Positions 1-7,959 of a stretch of 64,000 nt of DNA are shown one piece after another. The position numbers and the translations under genes are program-made. Location of the stretch: contig JBMHDV010000018.1 of the NCBI GenBank assembly GCA_049889215.1, positions 59,952-123,951 on the forward strand, given 5' to 3'. Each line of letters begins with the position of its first letter. The stretch's first letter is position 1. The notes under the pieces are model-generated. The model made no database searches. It saw nothing but the letters and a program-made list of their open reading frames with translations, and had not been told where the DNA came from. This stretch comes from UBA817 sp049889215. Lineage in GTDB: Bacteria > Margulisbacteria > Marinamargulisbacteria > UBA817.

Positions 1-508
1 ATTCAACAGCTTCATCTTCTGCAAGAATTGCTTCAAGTAATTCTGGCTGTTCATCTGATTCATCTGATTCAATAATAATATCAAAATCAGCTGAAATATC
101 TTTCGTGAACTGAGCTTTGCAAGCATAGGTCCCAACGTACTTTATGTTACCTTCTTCAATGATAATATCACTGGCATTAATCTTAACTTCGGGTAATGTC
201 TCTTTAATTAAATCAACTATTATGGATGGCGTGATGGATCCGTACAATTTGCCATCTCTTGATAATGCCGTCATTGTAAAGGATTGCCCTTTAATTTCAC
301 TTGCTGTCGTTTTCAAATCATCGCGAAGCTTGTTTACTTCAACAAGCGCTTTACCCTTCATTTCCTCAAAACGTTTTTTATTCGCTTTGTTTGCGTATAA
401 TGCAAAACCATTTGGGATTAAGTAGTTGGTTGCATAACCATCTGCAACTTCAATCACATCGCCAAAAGTACCTTTACGTTTTAAATCTTTAATTAAAATA
501 ACTTCCAT
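1..508 (-). CDS. rplI: 50S ribosomal protein L9, 3' end beyond window
   Basis: The minus-strand reading frame starts with ATG at 508 and stays open to base 1, so the C-terminus is cut by the window edge. It begins MEVILIKDLKRKG and continues GDVIEVADGYATNYLIP, the conserved N-terminal globular domain of bacterial L9, which binds 23S rRNA. The following lysine-rich helix and the C-terminal domain are present. The visible end is acidic (ESDESDEQPELLEAI), which looks like a C-terminal extension beyond the usual ~150 residues. It is the last visible gene of the rpsF-ssb-ssb-rpsR-rplI operon, 12 bases after rpsR. Identification is firm; only the total length is unknown. Confidence 0.95.
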   Translation of the reverse strand, partial: MEVILIKDLKRKGTFGDVIEVADGYATNYLIPNGFALYANKANKKRFEEMKGKALVEVNKLRDDLKTTASEIKGQSFTMTALSRDGKLYGSITPSIIVDLIKETLPEVKINASDIIIEEGNIKYVGTYACKAQFTKDISADFDIIIESDESDEQPELLEAILAEDEAVE

Positions 509-520
509 TGAATAACCCCT

Positions 521-769
521 TTACTCTGCACAGTAAGGCAAAACGCCTAAATTACGTGCACGTTTGATAGCGTTAACAACAATTCGTTGCTTTTTCGCAG
601 ATACACCGGTGTTACGTCGAGGTAAGATTTTACCACGATCACTAATGAATCGTTGTAACTTTTCGATGTCATTGTGGTCCAATACATTAATCTGATCAAT
701 AGTTAATGGACAAGGACGCTTTTTCTTACGTTTGAATTTTGGTGCTTCTTTAACTGGTTTATTTGCCAT
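521..769 (-). CDS. rpsR: 30S ribosomal protein S18
   Basis: This 82-residue protein has the S18 signature: a basic N-terminus (KFKRKKKRPCP), then ILPRRNTGVSAKKQR and a KRARNLGVLPY ending. S18 sits on the platform of the 30S subunit next to S6, whose gene lies upstream in the same operon. The length is normal for the family. A strong ribosome-binding site (GGAGA) precedes the start. The CP pair near residue 20 is a remnant of the zinc-type S18 but a full set of four cysteines is absent (only two are seen), so this is the C-minus form. Certain. Confidence 0.97.
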   Translation of the reverse strand: MANKPVKEAPKFKRKKKRPCPLTIDQINVLDHNDIEKLQRFISDRGKILPRRNTGVSAKKQRIVVNAIKRARNLGVLPYCAE

Positions 770-785
770 GATTTTCTCCTCTTAT

Positions 786-1148
786 TTATACCAAGTCAAA
801 ACTCGGTGATTGTTGTGTTGATTGTGCATCCATTGGTTCACTATTTCGGTCCAACATTTGCATGCCATCAGCGACTATTTCAGCACTGTAGCGTTTTTCC
901 CCATCTTTTTCATATGAATCAATTTGCAAACGGCCTTCAACGGCAGTTAGCTTTCCTTTTTTAAGGTACTGGTTGCAAATTTCTGCTAATCGTCGCCAAG
1001 TGACAACACGAATAAAGTCAGCAGTTTGATCTTCCTGTTTAGGAATCCGATCAACAGCAATCGTAAAACGACATAATGCGATTCCCGACGGAGTCATCCT
1101 AAATTCGGGGTCTCTAACTAAGCGGCCAATTAAAAATGCTTTATTCAT
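786..1148 (-). CDS. ssb: Second single-stranded DNA-binding protein, tail-less
   Basis: A 120-residue OB-fold protein: MNKAFLIGRLVRDPEFR, then CRFTIAVDR, DFIRVVTWRRLAEIC and KGKLTAVEGRLQIDSYEKDG, the core strands of bacterial SSB. It is the second ssb-type gene between rpsF and rpsR. Unlike its upstream neighbour it has almost no linker and ends SPSFDLV rather than in the acidic DxPF-type tip that recruits DNA-repair partners. It therefore probably binds ssDNA but lacks the usual protein hub, or forms mixed tetramers with the other copy. It starts 14 bases after the upstream ssb. Family assignment is sure; the separate role is inference. Confidence 0.9.
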   Translation of the reverse strand: MNKAFLIGRLVRDPEFRMTPSGIALCRFTIAVDRIPKQEDQTADFIRVVTWRRLAEICNQYLKKGKLTAVEGRLQIDSYEKDGEKRYSAEIVADGMQMLDRNSEPMDAQSTQQSPSFDLV

Positions 1149-1162
1149 AAGTCACCATTTTA

Positions 1163-1663
1163 TTAGAAAGGTACGTCTTCTTCAAGGTTATTGTCAGAAT
1201 CCTCAATAGCGGCATCATTAAAGAATGCGGATTCATCAACTGGTTCAATGGGTAAGTTTTCAACTGGTGGGGCTTCAAATGAGGCTTCGTTTTGTGGTTG
1301 GCTTGGTTCATTGGACCCGCCAGAGCCAGTAGGGATACTGCCAAAAACTTCGTTGAAATTAACCACTTGGCGTGCATCAACTTCTGTTGTCCATTTTCGT
1401 TGGCCTGATGATTGATCCTCGTAAGAGTCTGTCAAAATACGACCTTCAACGTAAACAATATCATCTTTTTGGAAATTAGCAGCTTTGTCAGCATTATCTC
1501 GCCATGCAGTTACTCGTATATAGTCGAATCGCGTGGAGGGTAAAGATTCTACACGAGGTACAATTAGCGTGAATTTAGCTAGAGAATGCCCTGAGGTTGT
1601 TGCTTTAACATCCGGTGCATCGCTCAATTTTCCAGTAATCTGAATTTTGTTAAAGGACGCCAT
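1163..1663 (-). CDS. ssb: Single-stranded DNA-binding protein with acidic tip
   Basis: This 166-residue SSB has an N-terminal OB fold (residues ~1-110: FNKIQITGKLSDAPDVK, DYIRVTAWRDNADKA, DDIVYVEGRILTDSY), a disordered Gly/Ser/Gln/Pro linker and the acidic tail ending EEDVPF. The tail is the docking site for replication and repair proteins in known SSBs. It lies 3 bases after rpsF, the standard position of ssb between rpsF and rpsR, so it is probably the principal replication SSB. A second, tail-less ssb follows. No anomalies in the core. Confidence 0.95.
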   Translation of the reverse strand: MASFNKIQITGKLSDAPDVKATTSGHSLAKFTLIVPRVESLPSTRFDYIRVTAWRDNADKAANFQKDDIVYVEGRILTDSYEDQSSGQRKWTTEVDARQVVNFNEVFGSIPTGSGGSNEPSQPQNEASFEAPPVENLPIEPVDESAFFNDAAIEDSDNNLEEDVPF

Positions 1664-1666
1664 GGC

Positions 1667-1990
1667 TTATTTAGTTAATTCGGCAATCTTTTCTTCGTTT
1701 AGAACGCTTTCTAAACGTGTGTTTAATTGGCGAATGATGCCTTCGTTAATTTGATATTCTTTGTCAAGTGCAGTCAAACATGCATTGTCCGCAGCATACT
1801 GGAAGCGAGTACCGTATGCTTGTGTATGGTGTTTGAATGTTCCAGCTAAGCTTACTTTACCGAGATATTCTTTATTGTAAATTTTACCACCGTTTTTTGT
1901 GATGGTTGTTTCTAGTTTTGTTTCTAATTCTTTAGCAGCGTCTTCACCGTTGCTTGTATCGTAAAATACAGTTAAATCGTAGTTTCTCAT
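1667..1990 (-). CDS. rpsF: 30S ribosomal protein S6
   Basis: A 107-residue protein with the S6 fold: MRNYDLTVFYDTS, then ITKNGGKIYNKEYLGKVSLAG and GTRFQYAADNACLTALDKEYQINEGIIRQ. S6 pairs with S18 on the 30S platform. It is the first gene of the operon, with a good Shine-Dalgarno (GGAGGAATA before ATG) and a likely sigma-70 promoter about 45-70 bases upstream. Sequence is somewhat diverged from proteobacterial S6 but the order rpsF-ssb-(ssb)-rpsR-rplI removes doubt. Confidence 0.93.
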   Translation of the reverse strand: MRNYDLTVFYDTSNGEDAAKELETKLETTITKNGGKIYNKEYLGKVSLAGTFKHHTQAYGTRFQYAADNACLTALDKEYQINEGIIRQLNTRLESVLNEEKIAELTK

Positions 1991-2031
1991 TATTCCTCCA
2001 CTGAGTTTGCCTTATGGCTGATTTAGTTTGA

Positions 2032-2059
2032 ATAATATAGCACGAAACCAAAAACTCAA
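2032..2059 (-). promoter_or_regulatory. Likely promoter of the rpsF operon
   Basis: Read on the minus strand, a -35-like TTGAGT (2054-2059) is followed after 16 bases by TATTAT (2032-2037), with an overlapping TGCTATATT extended -10. It lies about 45 bases upstream of the rpsF start at 1990. Prediction from sequence only. Confidence 0.45.
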
Positions 2060-2142
2060 GCAATGCCTTAAGTAAAATTTACAAAGCTTCTAATTGTTTC
2101 AGTTCGAAGTTTTCGTTAAATAAATGTAAGTTTGATTTCAAG

Positions 2143-2174
2143 AAAAGAACGCTGGATTATGTTTGATGGCATTG
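2143..2174 (+). repeat. Left copy of 32-bp direct repeat (menG fragment)
   Basis: These 32 bases are identical to 4399-4430, which encode codons 6-15 of menG (KERWIMFDGI). Here they form an orphan fragment: in frame they read SRKERWIMFDGI and then run out of homology and hit a stop at about 2200. The similarity continues weakly 5' (CAAG with a 3-base indel). The two copies bracket the LRR gene. Confidence 0.9.
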
Positions 2175-2249
2175 AAGCAGGGTTGAAAAAATTATAATTA
2201 GTAAATGAGCAGGAGGTGTGACTAGTGCCTGTATTGTTTGGCTGCTTGA

Positions 2250-4055
2250 TTAATCTTTCTTATTTTCAATGATATCAGTAATATATGCGATGGCTGCACT
2301 TTTTTTCGTATCAATTAATGAACAACAGCTCTTATAGCGCATATCAATTTTATGAAAATCCGTACCTAATAATTCGTAAGCGAGGTTTAGTATGTCTTCA
2401 ACGTCATCGCCAATTCGTAATGATCGCATCGTTGGATGTTTTTCAATTAATTTTTCCGCTAAATATTGTTCAAGTTCATCTTTCTTCATACTTTTCTGGA
2501 GCTCCTCATTATATAGTATACGTGTGAGTTCATCTTGCTCAAAATCACTCTCGCTTTCGCGGTTCATAACTTGTAATAATATCGCCCTTCTTTTATCTAC
2601 ATGTTCAAATCCCTCACCGTCTTGAATAGCGGATGCAACATGAATGAATTGACCTGTATCTTGATCAAATAAAATTCTTTGAGCTGAAATATCCTCAACC
2701 ATTTTTATTATGGCATTCATTTTATTTAAATCATTTTCAAAATCGCGCTTTAAAAAGAGTTGCATAAATACATACCCTACTTTTACTTTATCAATACAAG
2801 TCCCTACGGCCATTTCAGCCGCACTTAATATGTCATTTATCAAATCACATTGGCTCAAATGACATCCTTTTTCTTCATACTCTGATTCCATTTTCTGAAA
2901 TAACGTTGCTAACCTATCTTTTAATCGCAAAAGGTGGTCATCACCAGGCCTTACCGCCGGTAATTCATTCATTAAACGACTTAAAAATATGGCAAATGAA
3001 TTAAATAAGCTACCTGCTTCAGTTTCACGCTTAGCAAATGCCCACAATGAATGGGGGACGCTATTCTGTAGCCCTTTTACATCACAAACTAAGTTGGGTA
3101 AGGATGCTGCATTAACATCAGTTGAATGATAGTCTCTAACACTAAAAAGCAGACGAGGCCCACTATAACCAGCTTCATTTTGCCTGCTATTGTACATAGC
3201 TATTAATCGAACAGGGATCCCAGTATTTTGAGCATTTACAATTTGATTGCTATTTAAATTAAACACCCAATCTGGGAGTGATGTTAGATTTGTACAACCA
3301 CTTAGACGAAGATCTCCGCCTACCGTTAACTCGTTTGGGAGTGATGTTAGACCGGCACAACGGCTTAGATCAAGATTTCCGTGCACCGTTAACTCGTCTG
3401 GTAGTGATGTTAGATTGGAGCAATAACGTAGATCAAGATTGCCGTGCACCGTTAACCCGTCTGGGAGTGATGTTAGGCCGGTACATCTTATTAGACTAAT
3501 TGTTTTGTGCACCGTTAACCCTTTTGGGAGTGAGGCTAGAGCGTAACAATTGAATATCGTAAGATCTTCGCCTACCGTTAACCCGTTTGGGAGTGATGTT
3601 AGACCGGTACGACGGCTTAGCTCAAGATTTCCCAGCACCGTTAACCCGTTTGGGAGTGAGCTTGGAATAGTACAACCGCTTAGATGAAGATTTCCTTTTA
3701 TTTGGGGGGTACCATTAATAATTTCTATTTTATCCATTATGTTCAGTCTGATCGCTTTTTCATCTTTTTTTTCATTTACCCACTCATCCAACTTTTTTAA
3801 AATCGAGTAAATTCGTTGCTTTTCTGATTCATTTTCTTGATTAATTATTGCTTTTTGATGAATGATAGCCAAATTAGAAGGCACCTGATGAATCAGCCAA
3901 GCTTCAAGAATTGAATTTGGAACCGTTGCCGTTTGGAATCTATTGTTGTAGTCGCTATTGTTGTAGTCCCTAGCGGCAGTTTTTAACGGGGAGGTGTTTC
4001 CTTTATACAAATGCGTCTGTTTAATTGCCATACGCCCAATTCTATTAATAGCCAT
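2250..4055 (-). CDS. Leucine-rich-repeat protein, possible NEL-type E3 ligase effector
   Basis: A 601-residue protein in three parts. Residues ~1-110 are polar and helical without a signal peptide. Residues ~112-265 hold seven 21-residue leucine-rich repeats with consensus LTSLPxxLTVxGxLxLxxCxx, like those of IpaH/YopM-type effectors. Residues ~290-601 are helical and contain Cys420-Ile-Asp422 in TCIDKVKVGYVFMQL, resembling the CxD[RK]V catalytic motif of the NEL (novel E3 ligase) domain of IpaH/SspH; a later VEDISAQRI segment also fits that family. In known members this domain transfers ubiquitin in the host cell. The start at 4055 has a good AGGAG site. The gene stands alone between rpsF and menG and is bracketed by a 32-bp repeat, suggesting acquisition. 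LRR call is firm; the ligase assignment is a motif-level inference. Confidence 0.7.
   Translation of the reverse strand: MAINRIGRMAIKQTHLYKGNTSPLKTAARDYNNSDYNNRFQTATVPNSILEAWLIHQVPSNLAIIHQKAIINQENESEKQRIYSILKKLDEWVNEKKDEKAIRLNIMDKIEIINGTPQIKGNLHLSGCTIPSSLPNGLTVLGNLELSRRTGLTSLPNGLTVGEDLTIFNCYALASLPKGLTVHKTISLIRCTGLTSLPDGLTVHGNLDLRYCSNLTSLPDELTVHGNLDLSRCAGLTSLPNELTVGGDLRLSGCTNLTSLPDWVFNLNSNQIVNAQNTGIPVRLIAMYNSRQNEAGYSGPRLLFSVRDYHSTDVNAASLPNLVCDVKGLQNSVPHSLWAFAKRETEAGSLFNSFAIFLSRLMNELPAVRPGDDHLLRLKDRLATLFQKMESEYEEKGCHLSQCDLINDILSAAEMAVGTCIDKVKVGYVFMQLFLKRDFENDLNKMNAIIKMVEDISAQRILFDQDTGQFIHVASAIQDGEGFEHVDKRRAILLQVMNRESESDFEQDELTRILYNEELQKSMKKDELEQYLAEKLIEKHPTMRSLRIGDDVEDILNLAYELLGTDFHKIDMRYKSCCSLIDTKKSAAIAYITDIIENKKD
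3274..3714 (-). repeat. Seven 63-bp tandem repeats encoding LRRs
   Basis: The motif GGGAGTGA (with one GGTAGTGA variant) recurs at 3274, 3337, 3400, 3463, 3526, 3589 and 3652, an exact 63-base period. The units share long identical stretches at DNA level (e.g. around CACCGTTAAC), so recent unit duplication or gene conversion is likely. Confidence 0.92.
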
Positions 4056-4384
4056 AACGTTCTCCTGCAGTTGTTTTTTAGTTTAATTTACTAATTTACC
4101 ATGCCTAAGCACAGTAATCTATCGACAATTAAGTGACTGTAATTTCAAATATTTAGTCGAGCAAACAAGCCACTAATCATGATCAAGATTAACATTATTT
4201 AATGCAATCACTAAAAGGAAGGTTCGCCTGGTGAGGTGCTTAGTGAAAATTCTCACCCTTTTCAACAGGTGAATTCGATGGTGAGTCTGGTTGATGTCTT
4301 AATGGGGGTGTTGTTTCAGTCAGTACCTGGGAACAGGGAATGTATTCGATTGTCTGGCCGCTACCTTTTTTGTATATTTAAATC
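4056..4384. other. 329-bp intergenic region before menG
   Basis: No convincing gene is present. It must contain the promoters of the divergent LRR gene and menG. A weak hairpin is possible between GGTGAG at 4230-4235 and CTCACC at 4252-4257. Nothing here looks like an RNA gene. Confidence 0.4.
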
Positions 4385-5080
4385 ATGGTGCCAAGTAAAA
4401 AAGAACGCTGGATTATGTTTGATGGCATTGCCTCAACTTACGATAAGGTCAATCGTTGGATAACATTTGGGTCGGACATCTATTGGCGCAATAAGCTTGT
4501 TCAAAAAATCTCATTAACGGCATCATCGTTAATCGATGTTGCTTCTGGCACAATGGATGTTGCAATTACAGCTGTCAAAAAGTGCCCACAACTAAAGCAT
4601 GTAATTGCACTGGATATGGCCAAGGAAATGTTGGATATTGGTGAGAAAAAGTGTGAAGCAATGGGCATATCAAAGATTGTTAAGCAGGTTGCGGATGTTC
4701 ACCAATTGCCATTTAATGATAATGCGCATGATGCCATAACGGTCTCTTTTGGCATTCGTAATTTTGAATCTTTGCCAACGGCATTTAAAGAAATGCATCG
4801 TGTTTTAAAGCCAAAAGGGGATTTAATTATTTTAGAATCATGCCAGCCAAATAATCGGTTATTGCGGTTTTTAAATAATGTTTATTTGCGTTTTTGGGTC
4901 ATTCCAATTGGATCGTTTTTTTCAGGGGAGCGATCCGCCTATTCATACCTGATGGAATCCATCGAGGCATTTTCATCCCCAGAAGAACTAAAGCAAACGT
5001 TGCTCAGCGCTGGGTTTAAAAAAGTTGAGATTGAATTTGTAATGTTTCAATCCGTACAAATTATTCATGCCATTAAATAG
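4385..5080 (+). CDS. menG: Demethylmenaquinone methyltransferase
   Basis: A 231-residue class I SAM methyltransferase of the UbiE/MenG family, which methylates the naphthoquinol ring in the last step of menaquinone synthesis. Visible family motifs: FDGIASTYDKVN at the N-terminus, the SAM-binding DVASGTMDVA (usual form DVACGTGD), HQLPF and SFGIRNF, and the C-terminal SAYSYLMESIEAFSSPEEL. It overlaps menF by 14 bases, so it belongs to a menG-menF-menD operon; the context supports menaquinone rather than ubiquinone. Codons 6-15 are duplicated at 2143-2174. The Cys-to-Ser change in the SAM loop is unusual but not disabling. Confidence 0.93.
   Translation: MVPSKKERWIMFDGIASTYDKVNRWITFGSDIYWRNKLVQKISLTASSLIDVASGTMDVAITAVKKCPQLKHVIALDMAKEMLDIGEKKCEAMGISKIVKQVADVHQLPFNDNAHDAITVSFGIRNFESLPTAFKEMHRVLKPKGDLIILESCQPNNRLLRFLNNVYLRFWVIPIGSFFSGERSAYSYLMESIEAFSSPEELKQTLLSAGFKKVEIEFVMFQSVQIIHAIK
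4399..4430 (+). repeat. Right copy of 32-bp direct repeat, inside menG
   Basis: Identical to 2143-2174. This copy is in its native setting, the fifth to fifteenth codons of menG, so the left copy is the duplicate. Confidence 0.9.
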
Positions 5081-6359
5081 TGGGCAATTAAATGATGTTC
5101 ATTCCGCTTTTCAACAATCGAGCGGGGTATCGTCAATTGAGTTTGATGTGCCAAAATTGCCGCCATTGTTACGTGTTGCTGTGCAATTAAAGCAGTCGCA
5201 ACTGTTTTATTTTTCTTTGCCACATCAAACATCTGAATGGCTCGCCATTGGTTGCTGGGAAGCCTTTGATGAAGACGGTGTCCGACGCTTTTGGGAACAG
5301 TTGTCCAATCATGAAATATCATTGGTGGGAGGCGCTGCATTTAATCAAGACGCCACAGCTTCTGAATTGCCAGCCGAGCAATGGGTGTTGCCAAAAGTGA
5401 TTTTAAGAAAGCAGGACGAACAGTGGCGTTGTCAAATGATTCTCGATTGTCGAAACTCACACCATACCGTGTCGGATTCGCTTGCAATTATAGACGAACT
5501 AAATCGTATTGATGCAACAGAAATTTTGACCAAGCCATTGGCGCAGTCAGTGGCGCATGTTCCTTTAAAAGAGGAATGGGTGGCTATGGTCAGTCAAGCA
5601 CAGCATCAGTTTAGAGATAGTGCGTTAAGTAAAGTTGTATTAGCTCGTCAATCTCAGGTTGAGTTTGATCAAGAATTGAATCCGTTTTGTTTAATGACCT
5701 TCATTCAAGCCAATGATCCTGGCTTAATCCATTTTGTCCAGACCTTTGACAATGGTGCCGCATTCATTGGTGGCACACCTGAGCGATTGTTTGAGTTGGT
5801 TGATTCCCAATTAACATCGGAAGCAATTGCAGGAACCTTTAAAAAGGGGGCTGAAAAACAGCAGGTATTAAATCAGCAAAAAGAACGAGATGAACATCAA
5901 TATGTGGCAGATTATATTGAGGCGGCGTTAACAAATCTTTGCGTATCGCCAATTTCCACGTCAACGCCATCAACGCTTGAATTAAAATACTTGATTCATT
6001 TAATTCAGGAATTTTCTGGGCAATGCGGGCCTGGAATATCCCCATTGGATGTTATTAATGGGCTGCATCCAACACCGGCTGTTGGGGGAACCCCACAACG
6101 ACAGGCCCTTGATCTTATTTCTGAACTAGAACCATTTTCAAGGGAGTGGTACGCCGGCCCAGTCGGCATGCTATCGCATCGGGCCAGTCGTATCGTTGTG
6201 GCCATTCGGTCAGGGATTGTAAAAAAGAATCGAGTCACACTGTTTTCTGGTGCTGGGATAACCAATGAATCACGGCCTGATCGTGAATGGGATGAGTTGA
6301 ATTTGAAATTAATGGGATTTATGAAAGTGTTTAATCAAGATGACGTTAACATTAGTTGA
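5067..6359 (+). CDS. menF: Isochorismate synthase
   Basis: A 430-residue chorismate-binding enzyme, converting chorismate to isochorismate at the start of menaquinone synthesis. The C-terminal catalytic half shows the family motifs: FIGGTPERLFE, SEAIAGTFKKG, ERDEHQYVADYI, GLHPTPAVGGTP, SREWYAGPVGML and LFSGAGITNESRPDREWDE. The N-terminal half is diverged, as usual in this family. It overlaps menG upstream (14 bases) and menD downstream (20 bases). The lysine of SKVVLARQ (general base in MenF/EntC) is present. EntC-type siderophore use is less likely given the neighbours. Confidence 0.94.
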   Translation: MPLNSGQLNDVHSAFQQSSGVSSIEFDVPKLPPLLRVAVQLKQSQLFYFSLPHQTSEWLAIGCWEAFDEDGVRRFWEQLSNHEISLVGGAAFNQDATASELPAEQWVLPKVILRKQDEQWRCQMILDCRNSHHTVSDSLAIIDELNRIDATEILTKPLAQSVAHVPLKEEWVAMVSQAQHQFRDSALSKVVLARQSQVEFDQELNPFCLMTFIQANDPGLIHFVQTFDNGAAFIGGTPERLFELVDSQLTSEAIAGTFKKGAEKQQVLNQQKERDEHQYVADYIEAALTNLCVSPISTSTPSTLELKYLIHLIQEFSGQCGPGISPLDVINGLHPTPAVGGTPQRQALDLISELEPFSREWYAGPVGMLSHRASRIVVAIRSGIVKKNRVTLFSGAGITNESRPDREWDELNLKLMGFMKVFNQDDVNIS

Positions 6360-7893
6360 GTTAATTGAGCGCCTGGTCGCCACCGGCGTCACGGTATGTT
6401 GCATGGGGGCAGGGTCAAGATCAACACAGTTGGTCTCAGTGTTAAATTCATTAAATATTCAAATGATTCCTTTTTTTGATGAGCGATCTGTTGGGTACCT
6501 TGCTTTAGGCATTGCAAAAGCAACTCAGCAGCCAGTGATGATTGTAACCACATCCGGAACAGCTGTTAGTAACCTATGCCCTGCCATGACAGAGGCGGTA
6601 AATAGTCACATCCCACTTATTGCATTAACAGCAGACCGACCATCCCATCTTCAAGGAACAAGTGCCAATCAAACCATCCAGCAACAGGGCATCTTTCACG
6701 ATGCCGCTGCAGCCGCTCATTGGGCCTCCGGTCAAATTGATCAAAACGCATTTGAGGCCGTTATTGAATCAATTCAGATACGATCTGGCCCCGTTCACAT
6801 CAATGCCCATTTGGAGGACCCCGTGAATGAGCCCCCTTTAAAAAGTAATGGTGGCAATGCAGTTAACCCGCCTTTAACAGTGCAACGTCGGCCCCTAACG
6901 GACACCATTCCAGCGGCACTGTCATCAGCTAAAAGGGGCGTGCTTTGTATTGGGCAGTTGGAGCCCTGGGTTGATCATCAAATGGTTCGCCAGCTCATTG
7001 ACCATATCAAGTGGCCAGTGGTTATTGATGGCACCAATGGGGCATTAAAAAATCATCCTTTAGCAATGGCATCAGCCGATGCGTTTTGCTTAACCCATTC
7101 ACCCAGTTCATTTGATTGCGTTTTGTATATTGGTGGGCATTGGGTGAGCAAGCGAATGGCAGAGTTTTTGTCTGCTGCCAAAACAGTTCATGTTTCGGAA
7201 GGGGCACGGCCTGTTGTTCCAATTGCATCCAATCAATTGCCATATGCATCATTAAATCAGGGGGCATTTAATTCATGCGCACTGGATAGTAGTAGCATCA
7301 ATATTAAAACAGCTGACAGTATTGAATCCGTAATTAAGCGATACCCTACATCGGATTTAGCTTTTATTTACGCGGCGCTACACCAGATGGAGCAGCCGTT
7401 TGATTGCTTTGTATCCAATAGTTTACCCATTCGGTTTTTTGACCAAATGAATCCTCAACAGTTAAGGCTATTGCATGTGAATCGGGGCGCAAGTGGGATT
7501 GATGGGAATATCGCCACAATTATTGGTCTGTGCATGGTGCCATCCGATACACCACTGCTCGCTATCGTTGGTGATTTAGCAAGTCTATATGATTTAAATT
7601 CGTTTTTTATGTTAAATCAGTGTCAGCGACCAGTCACGATTTTAATCGTAAATAATAATGGTGGGGATATTTTTTCGTTATTACCATCTGCAAAAAGTGC
7701 ACCTAAGTTTGATGAGCAGTTTAAATTGGCCCATCAATCAACACTCACCCCGGTATTAAAAGGGATGGGGCTAGATGTCGCACAAATTGCTGACCCATCG
7801 CAGTTGAATATAACATTTTCGACACCGGTAATTGAGTGTCAAAGCAGTGGTGGGGCAAGTGCATTTAAAGAATTAATGAGCGGATTGAACTAA
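6340..7893 (+). CDS. menD: SEPHCHC synthase (menaquinone pathway)
   Basis: A 517-residue thiamine-diphosphate enzyme that joins isochorismate and 2-oxoglutarate to SEPHCHC. Motifs in order: GAGSRSTQ, FFDERSVGYLALG containing the TPP-activating Glu, TTSGTAVSNLCPAMTEA, ALTADRP, ANQTIQQQGIF, and near the C-terminus IVGDLASLYDLNSF and LIVNNNGGDIFSLLP, the TPP/Mg2+ site. Slightly shorter than the usual ~550 residues. Start overlaps menF by 20 bases. No menH, menC, menE, menB or menA follow, so the rest of the pathway is elsewhere. Confidence 0.95.
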   Translation: MTLTLVELIERLVATGVTVCCMGAGSRSTQLVSVLNSLNIQMIPFFDERSVGYLALGIAKATQQPVMIVTTSGTAVSNLCPAMTEAVNSHIPLIALTADRPSHLQGTSANQTIQQQGIFHDAAAAAHWASGQIDQNAFEAVIESIQIRSGPVHINAHLEDPVNEPPLKSNGGNAVNPPLTVQRRPLTDTIPAALSSAKRGVLCIGQLEPWVDHQMVRQLIDHIKWPVVIDGTNGALKNHPLAMASADAFCLTHSPSSFDCVLYIGGHWVSKRMAEFLSAAKTVHVSEGARPVVPIASNQLPYASLNQGAFNSCALDSSSINIKTADSIESVIKRYPTSDLAFIYAALHQMEQPFDCFVSNSLPIRFFDQMNPQQLRLLHVNRGASGIDGNIATIIGLCMVPSDTPLLAIVGDLASLYDLNSFFMLNQCQRPVTILIVNNNGGDIFSLLPSAKSAPKFDEQFKLAHQSTLTPVLKGMGLDVAQIADPSQLNITFSTPVIECQSSGGASAFKELMSGLN

Positions 7894-7959
7894 ACTTTGG
7901 TGTAATTATTGATTTCCCTCATTTCCTACCGATAAACTATATATTGAAAGGGAGAAGCC

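Noticed and set aside
4230..4257. Short hairpin upstream of menG
   Set aside because: Only six base pairs and no U-tract on either strand convincing enough for a terminator.
7909..7936. Possible promoter before aconitase
   Set aside because: TTGATT and GATAAA match only 4 of 6 each; mentioned in the gene entry but not supported enough to list.
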